Part shown: one piece after another, positions 61,794 through 64,000 of the stretch
Layout: every line of letters begins with the position of its first letter
Numbering within the stretch: the first letter of the stretch is position 1
Source: Pseudomonas cavernicola
Lineage (GTDB): Bacteria > Pseudomonadota > Gammaproteobacteria > Pseudomonadales > Pseudomonadaceae
DNA: 64,000 nt
Reading direction: 5' to 3'
Assembly (NCBI RefSeq): GCF_003596405.1
Contig: NZ_QYUR01000008.1
Span: 310,001-374,000 of the forward strand
Made by a program: the position numbers and the translations under genes
Notes under the pieces: model-generated
What the model saw: only the letters and a program-made list of their open reading frames with translations
Database searches by the model: none
Told to the model about the DNA's origin: nothing

Positions 61794-62024
61794 ATGCAAA
61801 CGCTGATGTTCATTCTCGGGTTCATTGCGTTCTGCGCGGGCATCCACAGTTGCCTGCTGCAGCGAAGCGATCACGAGCTCGAACAGGCAGCCTTGCTGCC
61901 GTTCGCGGACGACCTGGAGGCCGCCCGCAACATGACGGCCGCCACCGGACGGCTCTGCGAGCGGGTGGTGACGCCCGCACTCGAAGCTGCCTACGACCCG
62001 GATTGTTACCGCCTGGATGCCTGA
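61794..62024 (+). CDS. Small membrane protein linked to orphan CcoN
   Basis: A 76-residue protein with one N-terminal transmembrane helix (MQTLMFILGFIAFCAGIHSC) and a soluble tail HELEQAALLPFADDLEAARNMTAATGRLCERVVTPALEA. GAGG lies 8 bases before the ATG, 13 bp after ccoN, and a terminator follows. Its size and topology are like an accessory CcoQ-type subunit, but the sequence is not recognisably CcoQ. A partner of the orphan CcoN is inferred. Confidence 0.65.
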   Translation: MQTLMFILGFIAFCAGIHSCLLQRSDHELEQAALLPFADDLEAARNMTAATGRLCERVVTPALEAAYDPDCYRLDA

Positions 62025-62094
62025 TCGAGGCTCCGCTGGGCAGACATTTTTCTCTCCAGGAATGGAACCTCCGCGTGCTCCCCAGCACGGTTAA

Positions 62095-62131
62095 GGGCTC
62101 ACGGGTTGCTCCGCGTGAGCCCTCCTTTTTT
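62095..62131 (+). terminator. Rho-independent terminator after the ccoN pair
   Basis: GGGCTCACG (62095-62103) pairs with CGTGAGCCC (62114-62122), followed at once by TCCTTTTTT. A canonical terminator, only 13 bp before the next gene's start. Confidence 0.88.
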
Positions 62132-62143
62132 CGCCTTCCTGTC

Positions 62144-63295
62144 ATGACTTCCAAGATGCGGCATCGCCCTATGTTCTCAAGCTGGTTCGCTAGTTTTGTT
62201 CCCTCTGCACTCAATACTCGCCCCAAAGAATGGCTGCGCGCAGCGTTCGGTGCGGCCCTAGGTGTGCTGCTCAGTGCGTTGGTCTGTCGTCAGGTATTCG
62301 GCAGCGAGGTAGCACTGCATCTGATGGGGCCACTGGGGGCTTCTGCGATTTTGCTGTTCGCCGTGTCTTCCGGGGCGCTAGCCCAGCCCTGGTCAATCGT
62401 GGGGAGTTACCTCACGGCAACAGTTGTCGCCCTGTTGATGGTGCATTTTTTCGGCCGTTCTCTGGGCAGCGCCAGCCTGGCGGTCGGGATTTCCCTGGCA
62501 CTGATGTGCCCGTTGCGCTGCCTGCATCCTCCAGGCGGAGCCGTGGCGCTCTGTGTGGTCCTGGCCGGCCCGGCAATGGTCAACATGGGCTTCATGCTGC
62601 TGTACCCGGTGCTGCTGAATGCCTTGTGTCTGCTCGGCTGTGCGTTGCTGTACAACAACTTGACCCGTGTGCGTTACCCCAAATCGCATATGACGCCCGC
62701 CACCGATCTGCACCATACCCACGATCCGTCGCCGGAGCAGCGTGTCGGCATCACATCTGCTGACGTGGACCAGGCACTGACCGATATGGGCGAGTTCGTC
62801 GATGTCACCCGCGAGAACCTCGAGCTGATCATCCGCGCCACCGAGAAGCATGCCTTGCGCCGTAGCATGGGGGAGATTCGTGCCGGTCAGATCATGTCTC
62901 GCGATGTGCAATGCGCGACGCCGGAAACCACACTCAAGCAGGCCTTGCGGATGCTCAAGCACCATCACCTGAAAACCTTGCCGATTCTCGACGAGGAGCG
63001 CCATCTGGTGGGCATCGTCAGCTTGATCGACCTGATCGGGCATTCCCGCCGGTCAGGGCGCCGCAACCTGCTTGGCCGCTTAGGGCTACGCCGTGATGTG
63101 TTGCTGGAGCAAGTGATGAGCAGCCCGGTCACCTGCGTGGACAGCCGCGCCCACGTGGTCGAGCTGATTCCCCTATTGTCCGGCCAGGGCCTTCATTGCC
63201 TGCCCGTATTGGAGCAGGGTGAGCTGGTGGGTATCGTCACCCAGACCGACTTGATTGCAGCCTTGCATCGGGACCTGATCATGCACTTGGGCTGA
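62144..63295 (+). CDS. HPP-family membrane protein with paired CBS domains
   Basis: A 383-residue protein. The N-terminal HPP domain (~20-170) has four or five helices: WLRAAFGAALGVLLSALVCRQVFG, HLMGPLGASAILLFAVSSGALAQPWSIVGSYLTATVVALLMVHFFG, and the name-giving motif CPLRCLHPPGGAVALCVVLAGPA. The C-terminal CBS pair (~240-380) has AGQIMSRDVQCATPETTLKQALRMLKHHHLKTLPILDEERHLVGIVSLIDLIGH and VMSSPVTCVDSRAHVVELIPLL...LVGIVTQTDLIAAL. ATG at 62144; nearby in-frame ATGs at 62156 and 62171 are possible. HPP proteins have been linked to nitrite transport in plastids and cyanobacteria; the substrate here is unknown, with the CBS pair probably sensing adenine nucleotides. Confidence 0.85.
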   Translation: MTSKMRHRPMFSSWFASFVPSALNTRPKEWLRAAFGAALGVLLSALVCRQVFGSEVALHLMGPLGASAILLFAVSSGALAQPWSIVGSYLTATVVALLMVHFFGRSLGSASLAVGISLALMCPLRCLHPPGGAVALCVVLAGPAMVNMGFMLLYPVLLNALCLLGCALLYNNLTRVRYPKSHMTPATDLHHTHDPSPEQRVGITSADVDQALTDMGEFVDVTRENLELIIRATEKHALRRSMGEIRAGQIMSRDVQCATPETTLKQALRMLKHHHLKTLPILDEERHLVGIVSLIDLIGHSRRSGRRNLLGRLGLRRDVLLEQVMSSPVTCVDSRAHVVELIPLLSGQGLHCLPVLEQGELVGIVTQTDLIAALHRDLIMHLG

Positions 63296-63308
63296 ATCTC
63301 AATCCTGG

Positions 63309-64000
63309 CTATATCAGCGGGTCCCAGCGCTGAGACCAGTCACTGTCGCCTTTGACCGCCTCACGCAACAGCGTGAAGGCTTGCTGCAGGATCGCCGAGT
63401 CACGGTCGCGGGAATAGACCAGGTAGGTGGGATAACTGAACTCTGGCGCCTTGGTCACCCGCTCCAGAACCCCGCTGTCGAGATAGCTCTGGACCACACG
63501 GGTTCGGAAATAGCCGGAGCCGCCACTTTCGAGGATGTACTGCAGGGCCAGTGGTCCCAGGTTGAAGCTGAGGGCGGCTTTGGCTTTGTCCGGCAGAGCC
63601 GCGTTATGCTGACGGCGAAAGTCTTCGCCCCAGTCGATATAAACGTAAGGGTCCGGTGCGGAAGGCAAGCGTATCTGGATCAGTTTCTCCTCCAGCAGTT
63701 GCTCGACCTGCAGACCTGGCCAGTAGACCGGCTGGTAAACCAGTGCAGCATCCAGCACCCCTAGTTCGAGTTGGCGTAGCAGGCTTTGACCGTCACCAAT
63801 TTCCGCGCGTATCGCGTGGGTAGGAATGTGCTCGCGTAATTTGCGCACCCAACTGAGCATCAGGGGGTTGCACAGGCTGACTTCACCACCGACGTGCAAC
63901 ACGTTGCGGTAGCCATCCAGTAGGGGCAGATCACGCTGAGCGGCTTCCCAAGTCTGCACCATCTGGTTGGCATAAACGACGAAGGCCTCGCCGTTGGCCG
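63309..64000 (-). CDS. LysR-family regulator (N-terminus beyond window)
   Basis: The minus strand carries the effector-binding part of a LysR regulator: NVLHVGGEVSLCNPLMLSWVRKLREHIPTHAIRAEIGDGQSLLRQLELGVLDAALVYQPVYWPGLQVEQLLEEKLIQI, GPLALQYILESGGSGYFRTRVVQSYLDSGVLERV. The frame stays open to the window edge (ANGEAFVVYANQ before the internal Met), so the DNA-binding domain lies past 64000. Convergent with the HPP gene, 13 bp apart. Confidence 0.8.
   Translation of the reverse strand, partial: ANGEAFVVYANQMVQTWEAAQRDLPLLDGYRNVLHVGGEVSLCNPLMLSWVRKLREHIPTHAIRAEIGDGQSLLRQLELGVLDAALVYQPVYWPGLQVEQLLEEKLIQIRLPSAPDPYVYIDWGEDFRRQHNAALPDKAKAALSFNLGPLALQYILESGGSGYFRTRVVQSYLDSGVLERVTKAPEFSYPTYLVYSRDRDSAILQQAFTLLREAVKGDSDWSQRWDPLI

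Overview
This window looks like chromosomal DNA of a Pseudomonas-type gammaproteobacterium (Pseudomonas sensu lato, possibly near the P. stutzeri/P. putida groups). It carries a complete benzoate to catechol to beta-ketoadipate supercluster with PcaR and BenR regulators, a CopRS/CopA/CopB copper system, a PhaG homologue, DUF1652 and DUF2790 proteins typical of the genus, and high-GC coding regions broken by lower-GC decayed islands. Family assignments come from reading the translations; no database search was run.

Layout. (1) 1-2.99 kb: decayed DNA with a TetR fragment, a frameshifted Bcr/CflA-type MFS pseudogene, dispersed repeats and a dihydrolipoamide dehydrogenase N-terminal fragment that stops where the copper island begins. 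(2) 2.99-10.5 kb: copper island. Minus strand: copA, a small Met/His-rich protein, copB, a His-tailed cytochrome c, a DUF411 protein, plus a separate PtrA-like gene. Plus strand: copR-copS. (3) 10.7-21.2 kb: an AruI-like thiamine-diphosphate decarboxylase and a LysR regulator (minus), facing an apparent operon of a polar amino-acid ABC transporter, an AruH-like aminotransferase, a YtcJ-type amidohydrolase and a COG0523 metallochaperone GTPase. (4) 21.25-23.4 kb: an NAD formate dehydrogenase and an iron-alcohol-dehydrogenase remnant between two direct copies of a palindromic repeat. (5) 23.4-26.2 kb: DUF1652, then egtB-egtD (ergothioneine). (6) 26.2-28.2 kb: IS110-family transposase and repeats. 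(7) 28.2-47.3 kb: pcaR, benR-benABCD-benK-catBCA-benE-benF-pcaIJF-pcaBDC, a complete route from external benzoate to succinyl-CoA and acetyl-CoA, with clear PcaR and BenR operator sequences. No catR is present. (8) 47.4-53.5 kb: a gene graveyard (C-terminal pieces of a flavoprotein, a LysR regulator, a COG3146 protein and an ABC exporter) with intact DUF2790 and phaG genes and a degenerate IS3 element. (9) 53.5-57.4 kb: an ECF sigma/anti-sigma operon with NTF2-like, DUF305 and beta-propeller periplasmic proteins behind a consensus-looking ECF promoter. (10) 57.4-58.4 kb: a solitary integron-type gene cassette (VOC/glyoxalase protein between two attC-like sites) next to a truncated cyclopropane-fatty-acid synthase. 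(11) 58.4-64 kb: a nitronate monooxygenase fused to a ferritin-like domain, an orphan cbb3 oxidase CcoN with a small membrane partner, an HPP/CBS membrane protein, and a LysR gene cut by the window edge.

How the genes work together: region 7 imports benzoate (BenF porin; BenK and BenE permeases), oxidises it to catechol (BenABCD), opens the ring and isomerises it (CatABC), hydrolyses the enol-lactone (PcaD) and cleaves beta-ketoadipate (PcaIJF). PcaB and PcaC add the protocatechuate branch. Region 2 is a copper-sensing and periplasmic detoxification unit. Region 3 looks like uptake, transamination, decarboxylation and hydrolysis of an arginine-like compound. Regions 9 and 10 are the least conventional parts.
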